The notes under the pieces: generated by a model
What the model was told of the DNA's origin: nothing
Seen by the model: only the letters and a program-made list of their open reading frames with translations
Databases searched by the model: none
Program-made: the position numbers and the translations under genes
Shown: positions 55,110 through 63,626 of the stretch, one piece after another
Layout: every line of letters begins with the position of its first letter
Numbering within the stretch: the first letter of the stretch is position 1
Assembly (NCBI GenBank): GCA_029953615.1
Contig: CP124529.1
Span: 2,508,998 to 2,572,997, forward strand
Reading direction: 5' to 3'
Source: Pseudomonas putida
GTDB lineage: Bacteria > Pseudomonadota > Gammaproteobacteria > Pseudomonadales > Pseudomonadaceae
DNA: 64,000 nt

Positions 55110-56024
55110 CTACAACTCGGTATCGCAGGCAATCAGCTGCCTGACCAGCCCCTGAGCCAGCGGCGATAGCCCATACCCCACCCGGCTCACCACCCCATAA
55201 CGGGTATAGAACGCTTCTTCCTGCTCCAGCGTCAGGTCGGCCAGCTGCAATGCCACCAGTCCCCCGTCACGCTGATACGGCCGCAAGTTGGCATTGCAGG
55301 CAATGCCGATCGTGTCCGAATGCATCACCACATTCAGCAGTGCATAGCCATGCTCGCACTCCACCGTCGGTAGAAAATCCTGTCGCCCGCTGAGGTCGCT
55401 GAGGATCTTGCGGATGTTCGGCGGGCGGAAGTTGGTGGCCAGCGGGTAATCGAACAGGTCTCGCGCCCGCACGCTCTCGCGCTCGGTCAACGGATGCCCG
55501 ACGCGGCAGCAAAAATGCCAGCGCTGCGGCGCCAGCTTGTGTACCTGGTAGTCCGGGTCGGACTCGAACTGGCGGGTGTCGGCGACGAAGAACTCGATCT
55601 CCTCGGCCACCAGCTTGCGGTTCAGCGCCTGCCAGTTATCCACCTGGAAGCAGGTCCGCGCCGCGGGGTATTCGGCGACAAAACGTGCCACTGCCCGCGG
55701 CACCAGGCCACCGGCTGGTGCCGGGCCGGAGCCGAAGCGCACCACGCCGGTGGTGGCGCCATTGAACTGGTGAATCTCGTTGACCAGGTTATGCGCGCCA
55801 TGCACCAGCCGCCGCGAATGCTCCAGCACCAGCAGGCCCTGGCGGGTTGGCGCCAACTCCTTGCTGGCGCGGTCCACCAGGCGGCAGCCGATGTTGTGCT
55901 CGAGGGTCTGAATGCTGCGGCTGAACGCTGATTGCGACAGGTTTACCGCAGCCGCCGCAGCAACGAAGCTGCGGTGCTCGACAAGGGCAATGTAGTGGCG
56001 CAGCTGACGGAGATCGATATGCAT
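55110..56024 (-). CDS. sftR: LysR-type regulator of sulfate-ester use
   Basis: 304 aa. Winged helix-turn-helix (MHIDLRQLRHYIALVEHRSF; LSQSAFSRSIQTLEHNIGCR) and a periplasmic-binding-like effector domain. The place between atsK and the divergent sftP-astA genes matches SftR of P. putida S-313, which controls the ats and sft genes in response to sulfate esters (from memory). Likely autoregulated through the AT-rich region shared with sftP. Confidence 0.87.
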   Translation of the reverse strand: MHIDLRQLRHYIALVEHRSFVAAAAAVNLSQSAFSRSIQTLEHNIGCRLVDRASKELAPTRQGLLVLEHSRRLVHGAHNLVNEIHQFNGATTGVVRFGSGPAPAGGLVPRAVARFVAEYPAARTCFQVDNWQALNRKLVAEEIEFFVADTRQFESDPDYQVHKLAPQRWHFCCRVGHPLTERESVRARDLFDYPLATNFRPPNIRKILSDLSGRQDFLPTVECEHGYALLNVVMHSDTIGIACNANLRPYQRDGGLVALQLADLTLEQEEAFYTRYGVVSRVGYGLSPLAQGLVRQLIACDTEL

Positions 56025-56093
56025 TTTTTACATTGAAACTTTCGGTCGAATGCAATTGCTGACAAGGGTTGGTCCCCTTATAAAGGGAGTCCG

Positions 56094-56116
56094 TTATTCC
56101 ACAAAATATGAATTAA
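56094..56116. promoter_or_regulatory. AT-rich dyad in the sftR-sftP divergent region
   Basis: TTATTCC followed by ATATGAATTAA, with ATTC/GAAT arms, in a strongly AT-rich 190-base region between divergent genes. A second dyad, CCCTTATAAAGGG, lies at 56075-56087. Candidate SftR and CysB sites; inferred. Confidence 0.45.
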
Positions 56117-56216
56117 AACTATTTATATCACTTAAAAGAATATAAGCCCGACTGACCGCGATTCGGTTCCGCCAACGGAAATGCTCGCCAGGGCCCATGC
56201 CTCAAGGAGCATTTGC

Positions 56217-58553
56217 ATGTCCGGAGTTTCCCGTTGGCCTGCGCGCGCGTCGCGTTTCACCTTGCCACCCTTGGCTGCCGGCGTGTTGCTGGCGGCGTCC
56301 TCTGCCAGCTTCGCCGAAGAGCCGGCCAACACCACCCCGGCGGTGGAGCAGGAAGCCAAGCTCGGTACCGTCACGGTCAATGCCCGCCGCCGCGAAGAAA
56401 CCGCGCAAAGCGTGCCCACGCCGATCAGTGTGCTCGACAGCGAAACCCTGGAGAGCCAGCGCATCTACCGCGTGCAGGACCTGCAGCAGCTGGTGCCCAG
56501 TACCAACGTGGCCTATGTGCATGCACGCCAGTCGAGCATTTCGATCCGTGGCCTGGGCAACAACCCGGCCAGCGATGGCCTGGAAGGCAGCGTCGGTATC
56601 TACCTGGATAACGTCTACCTCGGCCGCCCCGGCATGGCGGTGTTCGACCTGCTGGACGTGGAGCAGCTGGAGGTGCTGCGCGGCCCGCAAGGTACGCTGT
56701 TCGGCAAGAACACCACCGCCGGTGTGCTCAACATCACCACGCGCAAGCCAACCTTCCACCGTGAGGGCAGCATTCAGCAGTCGATTGGTGAAGACGGCTA
56801 CCTGCAGACCCAAGGCAGCTTCTCGGGGCCGATCAGCGACACCTTGGCCGGGCGCATCAGCGCCTACCGCACCGAAGACGACGGCTATGTGAAGAACATC
56901 CACAACGGCGACGACCTCAACGGTGGCAAACGCCAAGGCTTTCGTACCCAGCTGCTGTTCAAACCGAGCGAAACCTTCAACCTGCGCTGGATCGGCGAAT
57001 ACAACGAAGAAGACTCCGACAACGGCATCCTCAGCCTGTACAGCACCGGCCCGACCATCAATGGTGTCAACCGCTACGAAAGCCTGGCCGCCCAGGCCGG
57101 CGCGACGTTAGTGTCGGGCAAGCACCGCAAGGTCAACTTCGACGCCGACCAGCAAGTGACGGTGTTCCAGGGCGGTACCTCGGTGGAGGCCAACTGGACC
57201 CTGCCCAACGACTTCACCCTGACCTCGATCACCGCCTACCGCTGGTGGGACTTCACCCCGCGCAACGATGACGGCCTCAACGTACCGGTCTTCTACAGCG
57301 CCGGGGTGTCGGTGCGCGACAAGCAATACTCGCAGGAAATCCGCCTGGCTTCGCCCACCGGTGGTGCCTTCGACTACGTGCTGGGCGCGTACTATTTCAA
57401 GCAGGACCTGGACAACAAATCCTTCACTTACTACGGGCCACAGGCGGACATCTGGAACCTGACCCCGGCCGGCGCCCTGGCCAATGTCGACACCATTGGT
57501 AACGGGCACATCGACACGGACAGCTATGCGCTGTTCGCCCAGGGCACCTGGCACATCACCGACCGGCTGGATTTCACCGCCGGCATTCGCGGTACCTATG
57601 AAGAAAAGAGCGCCTGGGTGACCCGCGATGCACCAATCGGTGGCGCAGCGGTAACCGGGGCCGCCGCAGCAGCGCGCCAGGGACGCGTAGGCGCCTATGA
57701 TTCAGGCGACCTCAACCAGTACAGCTTCAGCCCCTCTGGCCTGCTGGGCCTGAGCTACCGCTTCAACGAGCAGCTGCTGGGCTACGCCACCCTGACCCAC
57801 GGCGAGAAGTCTGGCGGCATCAACCTTACCGTTGGCGCTGCGCCACGGCTGGGCACCGACTCGCTGCTGGTCGGCACCGAGCGGGTCAACAATGCCGAAG
57901 TCGGCTTGAAAAGCTCGCTGTTCGACGACCGCCTGCAACTCAATACCAACCTGTTCTGGGCCGAAGTGCATGGCTACCAGGCCAACGTCTACGACCAGAT
58001 CAACCGCGTGCAGTACCTGGCCAACGCCGGTAGCGTGCGCTCGCGTGGTCTGGAGTTCGAAGCCACGGCGTTGCCGCTGCGCGGCCTCACGGTCAACTTC
58101 AACGGCTCGTGGAACGACGTGCGCTACACCGACTACAAAGACGCCCCATGCCCTCCGGAGGTGAGCCTGGCCAATGCCACCGCCACCTGCGATTTGTCCG
58201 GCCACCAGGTGGTCGGCGCCTCCAAGTACATCGCCAACCTCAACACCCAGTACAAGTGGCAGGCCAGCGAGCACATCGAACCCTATGTCACTGCCAGCTA
58301 CGCCTTCCGCTCGAAGGCGGTGGGCACCATCGACGACTCCGATTTCGGCCAGATCCCCAGCTACGCGCTGGTCAACCTTTCCGCCGGTGTGCGCCTGGAC
58401 CAGGGCGACGGTGTGGTCGACCTGTCGCTGTGGGTGAAAAACGCCGGTGACAAGACCTATTTCACCAGCCTGTGGAACTCCGCCAACGGTGGCTATGCCG
58501 GCGTGCTCGGCACCCCGCGCACGTTCGGCGCCACCGCCCGTTACGACTTCTGA
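56217..58553 (+). CDS. sftP: TonB-dependent outer-membrane receptor for sulfate esters
   Basis: 778 aa. Signal peptide (about residues 1-32), TonB-box region LGTVTVNARRREETAQSVPT, plug domain (ISVLDSETLESQRIYRVQDL; EQLEVLRGPQGTLFGKNTTA) and a 22-strand barrel ending TFGATARYDF with the terminal Phe needed for insertion. AGGAG lies 8 bases before ATG 56217, so this start is preferred over the one at 56181. It is followed after 17 bases by astA, consistent with the sftP-astA pair described in P. putida S-313. Probably brings sulfate esters across the outer membrane. Confidence 0.9.
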   Translation: MSGVSRWPARASRFTLPPLAAGVLLAASSASFAEEPANTTPAVEQEAKLGTVTVNARRREETAQSVPTPISVLDSETLESQRIYRVQDLQQLVPSTNVAYVHARQSSISIRGLGNNPASDGLEGSVGIYLDNVYLGRPGMAVFDLLDVEQLEVLRGPQGTLFGKNTTAGVLNITTRKPTFHREGSIQQSIGEDGYLQTQGSFSGPISDTLAGRISAYRTEDDGYVKNIHNGDDLNGGKRQGFRTQLLFKPSETFNLRWIGEYNEEDSDNGILSLYSTGPTINGVNRYESLAAQAGATLVSGKHRKVNFDADQQVTVFQGGTSVEANWTLPNDFTLTSITAYRWWDFTPRNDDGLNVPVFYSAGVSVRDKQYSQEIRLASPTGGAFDYVLGAYYFKQDLDNKSFTYYGPQADIWNLTPAGALANVDTIGNGHIDTDSYALFAQGTWHITDRLDFTAGIRGTYEEKSAWVTRDAPIGGAAVTGAAAAARQGRVGAYDSGDLNQYSFSPSGLLGLSYRFNEQLLGYATLTHGEKSGGINLTVGAAPRLGTDSLLVGTERVNNAEVGLKSSLFDDRLQLNTNLFWAEVHGYQANVYDQINRVQYLANAGSVRSRGLEFEATALPLRGLTVNFNGSWNDVRYTDYKDAPCPPEVSLANATATCDLSGHQVVGASKYIANLNTQYKWQASEHIEPYVTASYAFRSKAVGTIDDSDFGQIPSYALVNLSAGVRLDQGDGVVDLSLWVKNAGDKTYFTSLWNSANGGYAGVLGTPRTFGATARYDF

Positions 58554-58570
58554 GCACAAGGAGCTATGCC

Positions 58571-60248
58571 ATGAATGCCAAGACCGAAACCCCTGCACTG
58601 CCTGAAGGCGCCTGCCTGACCGCCAAGGTTCCCGAACGTGACGAGGCGCTGCTCGGCGACGTGGTGGTCAACCCGTATCGCCTGGCGCCGCTGACCGCGA
58701 TCATTCGCGACGGTGGGCGCAGCCTGAGTGCCGCGCACGTGCGCGTGCTGGGGCGGGGCGAGCGCGGTGTGGACATCACCTACGAAGTATCCGACCGTTC
58801 GTTGTGGACCTACGGCGGTATCCCGGTATTCGGCCTGTACCCGGATCATGTCAACCAGGTGGAAGTCACCTACAAGCTCGACGGCGAGCGCATCCGCGAG
58901 CAGTACCAGATCTACGCCCCGGCCGTGCGCCTGCCGGTGGTGGCCGCGCAGACCGCCGCGTTGCCTGAAGTGCAGCCGGTCAAGGTAGCGCCAGGTTTTG
59001 AAAAACGCCTGTACCTGTTCAACCACCTGCAGGGCGACATCCCGGGCGGGCGCGCTTTCAAGTGGAATGCCCTGGGCGGCGCGGCAGAATGGGACCAGGT
59101 GGGCAACAACTGGATCGCCGACAGCAATGGTGACGTGCGCTGGTACCTGGACATCGAGCAGATCCACGACGCCAACCGCCGCGATGGGCTGGGCGGCACC
59201 ATGGGCTTCCAACAGACCCGCGACGGCAAGCTGATCTGGGGCCAGGGCCAGACCTACTCCAAGTACGACCTGCTGGGCCGGCGCATCTGGCAGCGCAGCC
59301 TGCCCGACAAATTCGCCGACTTCTCCCATGAAATCCGCGAGACGGCGAATGGCACCTACCTGCTGCGGGTGGGCACCAGCGACTATCGCCGCCCCGACGG
59401 CAAGCGCGTGCGCTCGATCCGCGACCACATCATCGAGGTCAACGAGGCCGGTGATGTGCTGGACTTCTGGGACCTCAACCAGATCCTCGACCCGTACCGT
59501 GGCGACCTGCTGGAAACCCTTGGCAAGGCAGCCATCCAGTTGCCGCCGGGCGTGCAGAAGCAGGATGAGCGGCTGGCCAACGAACTGGCTGAGGGTGACC
59601 TGCCCTTTGGTGACACCCCGGGGGTAGGCACCGGGCGTAACTGGGCACACGTCAATGCCATCGACTACGACGCCGATGACGACAGCATCATCGTTTCAGC
59701 ACGGCACCAGGGCGTGGTGAAGATTGGCCGTGACAAGCAGGTGAAGTGGATTCTCGCCTCGCCCCAAGGCTGGCCTGAGCGTCTGCGCGAGAAAGTGCTG
59801 ACGCCGTTGGCGAGCGAAGGCTTCGACTGGTCGTGGACCCAGCACACCGCCTGGCTGACCGGCAAAGGCACGCTGACCGTGTTCGACAACGGCTGGGGCC
59901 GCGACTTTGCACCGACCAGGCTGACCGGCAACTACAGCCGGGCGGTGGAATACCAGCATCGACGAGGCCAAGGGCACTGTCGAGCAGGTGTGGGAATACG
60001 GCAAGGAGCGTGGCGACGAGTGGTACAGCCCGGTGACCTCGGTGGTGGCCTACCGGCCGGAGACCGACACCCAGTTCATCTATTCGGCATCGGTGAACTT
60101 CCTGACCCCGGAGAAACTGACCACCACCGTGCTCAACGAGGTGCGGCGCGGGACGCAGGAGGTGCTGGTGGAGCTGAAGGTGCACAGCCGGCAGCCGGGC
60201 TCGGTCGGTTACCGGGCCTTGGTGATCGACCTGGCCAAGGCGTTCTGA
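58571..60248 (+). CDS. astA: Arylsulfotransferase (AssT-like), one frame break
   Basis: 558 aa after correction. Matches the bacterial arylsulfotransferase family, a six-bladed propeller that moves sulfate between phenolic esters without PAPS. The conserved segments with candidate catalytic histidines are FADFSHEIRETANGTYLLRV, GTGRNWAHVNAIDYD and SWTQHTAWLTGKG. There is no signal peptide, unlike periplasmic AssT enzymes, so a cytoplasmic role is indicated. The frame breaks at 59953-59954 (TACCAGC for TACAGC); removing one C gives AVEYSIDEAKGTVEQVWEYG and a normal end VIDLAKAF. AAGGAG lies 7 bases before the ATG. Confidence 0.88.
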
Positions 60249-60260
60249 GCCATCCCTTCC

Positions 60261-60281
60261 GGGAGGGCCGTCGGTCCTCCC
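60261..60281 (+). terminator. astA terminator hairpin
   Basis: GGGAGGGCC and GGTCCTCCC pair over nine positions (one G-T) around GTC; CATCCTATTTCC follows, a weak T-rich tail. Confidence 0.6.
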
Positions 60282-60311
60282 ATCCTATTTCCTTCAGCGC
60301 GTTCGTCTAAC

Positions 60312-60415
60312 CTGTACTGGCCTCTTCGCGGGCACGCCCGCTCCCACAGGTACTGCACCGAATTCGAAACCGGTGGGGTACCTGTGGGAGCGGGCGTGCC
60401 CGCGAAGAGGCCGGT
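60312..60415. repeat. REP pair (type B)
   Basis: TGGCCTCTTCGCGGGCACGC on the left and GCGTGCCCGCGAAGAGGCCG on the right, inverted, between astA and gabD. Confidence 0.87.
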
Positions 60416-60515
60416 TGCCATTATGCAAATCATGAAATTTCCGCCAGGCTGTTCAACCATTCGTTCTTTTTTTCGAACAGCCTATTGTCCAACACCCCAG
60501 CAGCCGCTTAGCATT

Positions 60516-60533
60516 CGTTTGAGATTTCAAACG
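60516..60533 (+). promoter_or_regulatory. Palindromic site upstream of gabD
   Basis: CGTTTGA and TCAAACG, perfect seven-base arms around GATT, 53 bases before the gabD ATG. The CATTCG part fits a LysR-type ATTC half site, but the regulator is not identified. Confidence 0.45.
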
Positions 60534-60586
60534 CTCGATGCCCTGCCTTGGGCGCTTTTCAACAATCAACAATTCGGGAAGCCGAC

Positions 60587-62029
60587 ATGCAGCTCAAAGA
60601 CGCTCAGTTGTTCCGCCAGCAAGCCTACATCAATGGTGAGTGGCTGGATGCGGACAACGGCCAGACCATCAAGGTCACCAACCCGGCCACTGGTGAAGTC
60701 ATCGGTACCGTGCCGAAGATGGGCACCGCGGAAACCCGCCGCGCCATCGAAGCCGCCGACAAGACCCTGCCGGCCTGGCGTGCCCTGACCGCCAAGGAGC
60801 GTTCGGCCAAGCTGCGTCGCTGGTTCGAACTGATGATCGAGAACCAGGACGACCTGGCTCGCCTGATGACCACCGAACAAGGCAAGCCGCTGGCCGAAGC
60901 CAAGGGCGAAATCGCCTACGCCGCCTCGTTCATCGAGTGGTTCGCCGAAGAAGCCAAGCGCGTCTACGGTGACACCATCCCGGGCCACCAGCCAGACAAG
61001 CGCCTGATCGTCATCAAGCAGCCAATCGGCGTTACCGCGGCCATCACCCCGTGGAACTTCCCGGCCGCCATGATCACCCGTAAAGCCGGCCCGGCCCTGG
61101 CCGCTGGCTGCACCATGGTGCTCAAGCCTGCCTCGCAAACCCCTTACTCGGCCCTGGCCCTGGTCGAGCTGGCCCACCGTGCCGGTATCCCGGCTGGCGT
61201 GCTGAGCGTGGTTACCGGCAGCGCTGGCGAAGTCGGCGGCGAACTGACCGGCAACTCCCTGGTCCGCAAGCTGTCCTTCACCGGCTCGACCGAAATCGGT
61301 CGCCAGCTGATGGAAGAGTGCGCCAAGGACATCAAGAAGGTTTCCCTGGAGCTGGGTGGCAATGCCCCGTTCATCGTGTTCGACGACGCCGACCTGGACA
61401 AGGCGGTCGAGGGCGCGATCATCTCCAAGTATCGCAACAACGGCCAGACCTGCGTCTGCGCCAACCGTATCTACGTGCAGGATGGCGTCTACGACGCGTT
61501 CGCCCAGAAGCTGGCCGCTGCTGTTGCCAAGCTGAAGATCGGTAACGGCCTGGAAGAAGGCACCACCACTGGCCCGCTGATCGACGGCAAGGCTGTCGCC
61601 AAGGTCCAGGAACACATCGAAGACGCCGTCGGCAAAGGCGCCAAGGTGCTGTCCGGTGGCAAGATCATCGAAGGCAACTTCTTCGAGCCGACCATTCTGG
61701 TCGACGTGCCGAAGACCGCTGCCGTCGCCAAGGAAGAGACCTTCGGCCCACTGGCGCCGCTGTTCCGCTTCAAGGACGAGGCCGAAGTCATCGCCATGTC
61801 CAACGACACCGAGTTCGGCCTGGCTTCGTACTTCTACGCCCGCGACATGAGCCGTGTGTTCCGTGTTGCCGAAGCCCTGGAATACGGCATGGTAGGTATC
61901 AACACCGGCCTTATCTCCAACGAAGTGGCGCCGTTCGGTGGCATCAAGGCTTCGGGCCTGGGCCGCGAAGGCTCCAAGTACGGTATCGAGGACTACCTCG
62001 AGATCAAATACCTGTGCATCAGCGTCTGA
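60587..62029 (+). CDS. gabD: Succinate-semialdehyde dehydrogenase (NADP+)
   Basis: 480 aa aldehyde dehydrogenase; oxidises succinate (or glutarate) semialdehyde, the second step of 4-aminobutyrate and 5-aminovalerate use. Catalytic Glu in VSLELGGNAPF, catalytic Cys in NNGQTCVCANR, cofactor motif FTGSTEIGRQLM. Length equals E. coli GabD. Strongly biased, G+C-rich codons suggest high expression. ATG at 60587 with CGGGAAG upstream. Separated from gabT by a strong terminator. Confidence 0.96.
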   Translation: MQLKDAQLFRQQAYINGEWLDADNGQTIKVTNPATGEVIGTVPKMGTAETRRAIEAADKTLPAWRALTAKERSAKLRRWFELMIENQDDLARLMTTEQGKPLAEAKGEIAYAASFIEWFAEEAKRVYGDTIPGHQPDKRLIVIKQPIGVTAAITPWNFPAAMITRKAGPALAAGCTMVLKPASQTPYSALALVELAHRAGIPAGVLSVVTGSAGEVGGELTGNSLVRKLSFTGSTEIGRQLMEECAKDIKKVSLELGGNAPFIVFDDADLDKAVEGAIISKYRNNGQTCVCANRIYVQDGVYDAFAQKLAAAVAKLKIGNGLEEGTTTGPLIDGKAVAKVQEHIEDAVGKGAKVLSGGKIIEGNFFEPTILVDVPKTAAVAKEETFGPLAPLFRFKDEAEVIAMSNDTEFGLASYFYARDMSRVFRVAEALEYGMVGINTGLISNEVAPFGGIKASGLGREGSKYGIEDYLEIKYLCISV

Positions 62030-62053
62030 TCGCACGGTAACGGTTTTACCTCT

Positions 62054-62093
62054 GCCAGCGGGGCGCGAGAGCGACGTCTCGCTGGCCTTTTTT
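62054..62093 (+). terminator. Rho-independent terminator after gabD
   Basis: GCCAGC...GCTGGC and GAGA...TCTC pair, followed directly by CTTTTTT. It lies between gabD and gabT, so gabT must depend on read-through or its own promoter. Confidence 0.85.
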
Positions 62094-62212
62094 ACATCGC
62101 AGTACCTGGTGGCCAGGGCGTTCACGGCAGTCGATCAACGAATACTGTTCGCGAGCACTCCCAGCCACCCCCGAATAAAAGCGCCACTCCAGACCGGCGC
62201 AATGAGGGCATT

Positions 62213-63490
62213 ATGAGCAAGACCAACGAATCCTTGATGCAACGTCGTGTCGCCGCCGTCCCACGTGGCGTTGGCCAGATCCACCCGATCTTCGTCGATA
62301 CCGCGAAGAACTCGACCGTGATCGACGTTGAAGGCCGCGAACTGATCGACTTCGCCGGCGGCATCGCAGTACTGAACACCGGCCACCTGCACCCGAAAGT
62401 GGTTGCGGCCGTGCAAGAGCAGCTGACCAAGGTCAGCCACACCTGCTTCCAGGTGCTGGCTTACGAACCCTATGTAGAGCTGTGCGAAAAGATCAACAAG
62501 CTGGTCCCGGGCGACTTCGACAAGAAGACCCTGCTGGTCACCACCGGCTCCGAAGCCGTTGAAAACGCCGTCAAGATCGCCCGTGCCGCCACTGGCCGCG
62601 CTGGCGTCATCGCCTTCACCGGCGGCTACCACGGCCGTACCATGATGACCCTGGGCCTGACCGGCAAGGTTGTGCCGTACTCCGCTGGCATGGGCCTGAT
62701 GCCAGGCGGCATCTTCCGCGCCCTGTTCCCGAGCGAACTGCACGGCATCAGTGTTGACGACGCCATCGCCTCGGTCGAGCGCATCTTCAAGAACGACGCC
62801 GAGCCGCGCGACATCGCCGCGATCATCCTCGAGCCGGTACAAGGCGAAGGCGGCTTCCTGCCAGCGCCGAAAGAGCTGATGAAGCGCCTGCGCGCCCTGT
62901 GCGACCAGCACGGCATCCTGCTGATCGCCGACGAAGTACAGACCGGCGCTGGCCGTACTGGCACCTTCTTCGCCATGGAGCAGATGGGCGTTGCGCCTGA
63001 CCTGACCACCTTCGCCAAATCCATCGCTGGCGGCTTCCCGCTGGCTGGTGTGTGCGGCAAGGCCGAGTACATGGACGCCATCGCTCCTGGCGGCCTGGGC
63101 GGTACCTACGCCGGCTCGCCGATCGCTTGCGCCGCGGCCCTGGCCGTGATCGAAGTGTTCGAAGAAGAGAAACTGCTGGACCGCAGCAAAGCTGTGGGTG
63201 AGCGCCTGACCACTGGCCTGCGCGAAATCCAGAAGAAGTACCCGATCATCGGCGACGTCCGTGGTCTGGGCTCGATGATCGCTGTCGAAGTCTTCGAGAA
63301 AGGCACTCACACCCCGAACGCTGCTGCCGTTGGCCAGGTTGTCGCCAAGGCCCGCGAGAAGGGCCTGATCCTGCTGTCCTGCGGTACCTACGGCAACGTC
63401 CTGCGTATCCTGGTTCCGCTGACCGCCGAAGACGCGCTGCTGGACAAAGGCCTGGCTATCATCGAAGAGTGCTTCGCTGAAATCGCCTGA
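62213..63490 (+). CDS. gabT: 4-aminobutyrate aminotransferase
   Basis: 425 aa class-III PLP transaminase; converts 4-aminobutyrate (also 5-aminovalerate) and 2-oxoglutarate to the semialdehyde and glutamate. The PLP lysine lies in TTFAKSIAGGFPLAG, the Asp that holds the pyridine nitrogen in LLIADEVQTGAGRTG, and the phosphate-binding TTGSEAVENAVKIARAATGR loop is intact. Optimal codon use as in gabD. ATG at 62213 with GAGGG upstream. Confidence 0.97.
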   Translation: MSKTNESLMQRRVAAVPRGVGQIHPIFVDTAKNSTVIDVEGRELIDFAGGIAVLNTGHLHPKVVAAVQEQLTKVSHTCFQVLAYEPYVELCEKINKLVPGDFDKKTLLVTTGSEAVENAVKIARAATGRAGVIAFTGGYHGRTMMTLGLTGKVVPYSAGMGLMPGGIFRALFPSELHGISVDDAIASVERIFKNDAEPRDIAAIILEPVQGEGGFLPAPKELMKRLRALCDQHGILLIADEVQTGAGRTGTFFAMEQMGVAPDLTTFAKSIAGGFPLAGVCGKAEYMDAIAPGGLGGTYAGSPIACAAALAVIEVFEEEKLLDRSKAVGERLTTGLREIQKKYPIIGDVRGLGSMIAVEVFEKGTHTPNAAAVGQVVAKAREKGLILLSCGTYGNVLRILVPLTAEDALLDKGLAIIEECFAEIA

Positions 63491-63504
63491 TGTAATGCGC
63501 TTCA

Positions 63505-63533
63505 GAAAAAACCCGCTTCGGCGGGTTTTTTTT
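63505..63533 (+). terminator. Rho-independent terminator after gabT
   Basis: AAAAAACCCGC-TTCG-GCGGGTTTTTTTT: a five-pair GC stem with a TTCG tetraloop and an eight-T tail. The A-run makes it usable in both directions. Confidence 0.93.
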
Positions 63534-63626
63534 GTGCCCAGGAAAGCCATGGAGCGCTATCGTTGTCGAAGGATTTGCTCAGGAAGCTGCGATGGACTGT
63601 GTGTCAGGGCTATTCAGGAGTTGGCG

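Larger units (their letters stand above)
60249..60586. other. 338-base intergenic region between astA and gabD
   Basis: Contains the astA terminator hairpin (60261-60281), a type B REP pair (60312-60415) and about 170 bases of gabD upstream DNA with a palindromic site (60516-60533). No further open frame is convincing. Confidence 0.7.
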
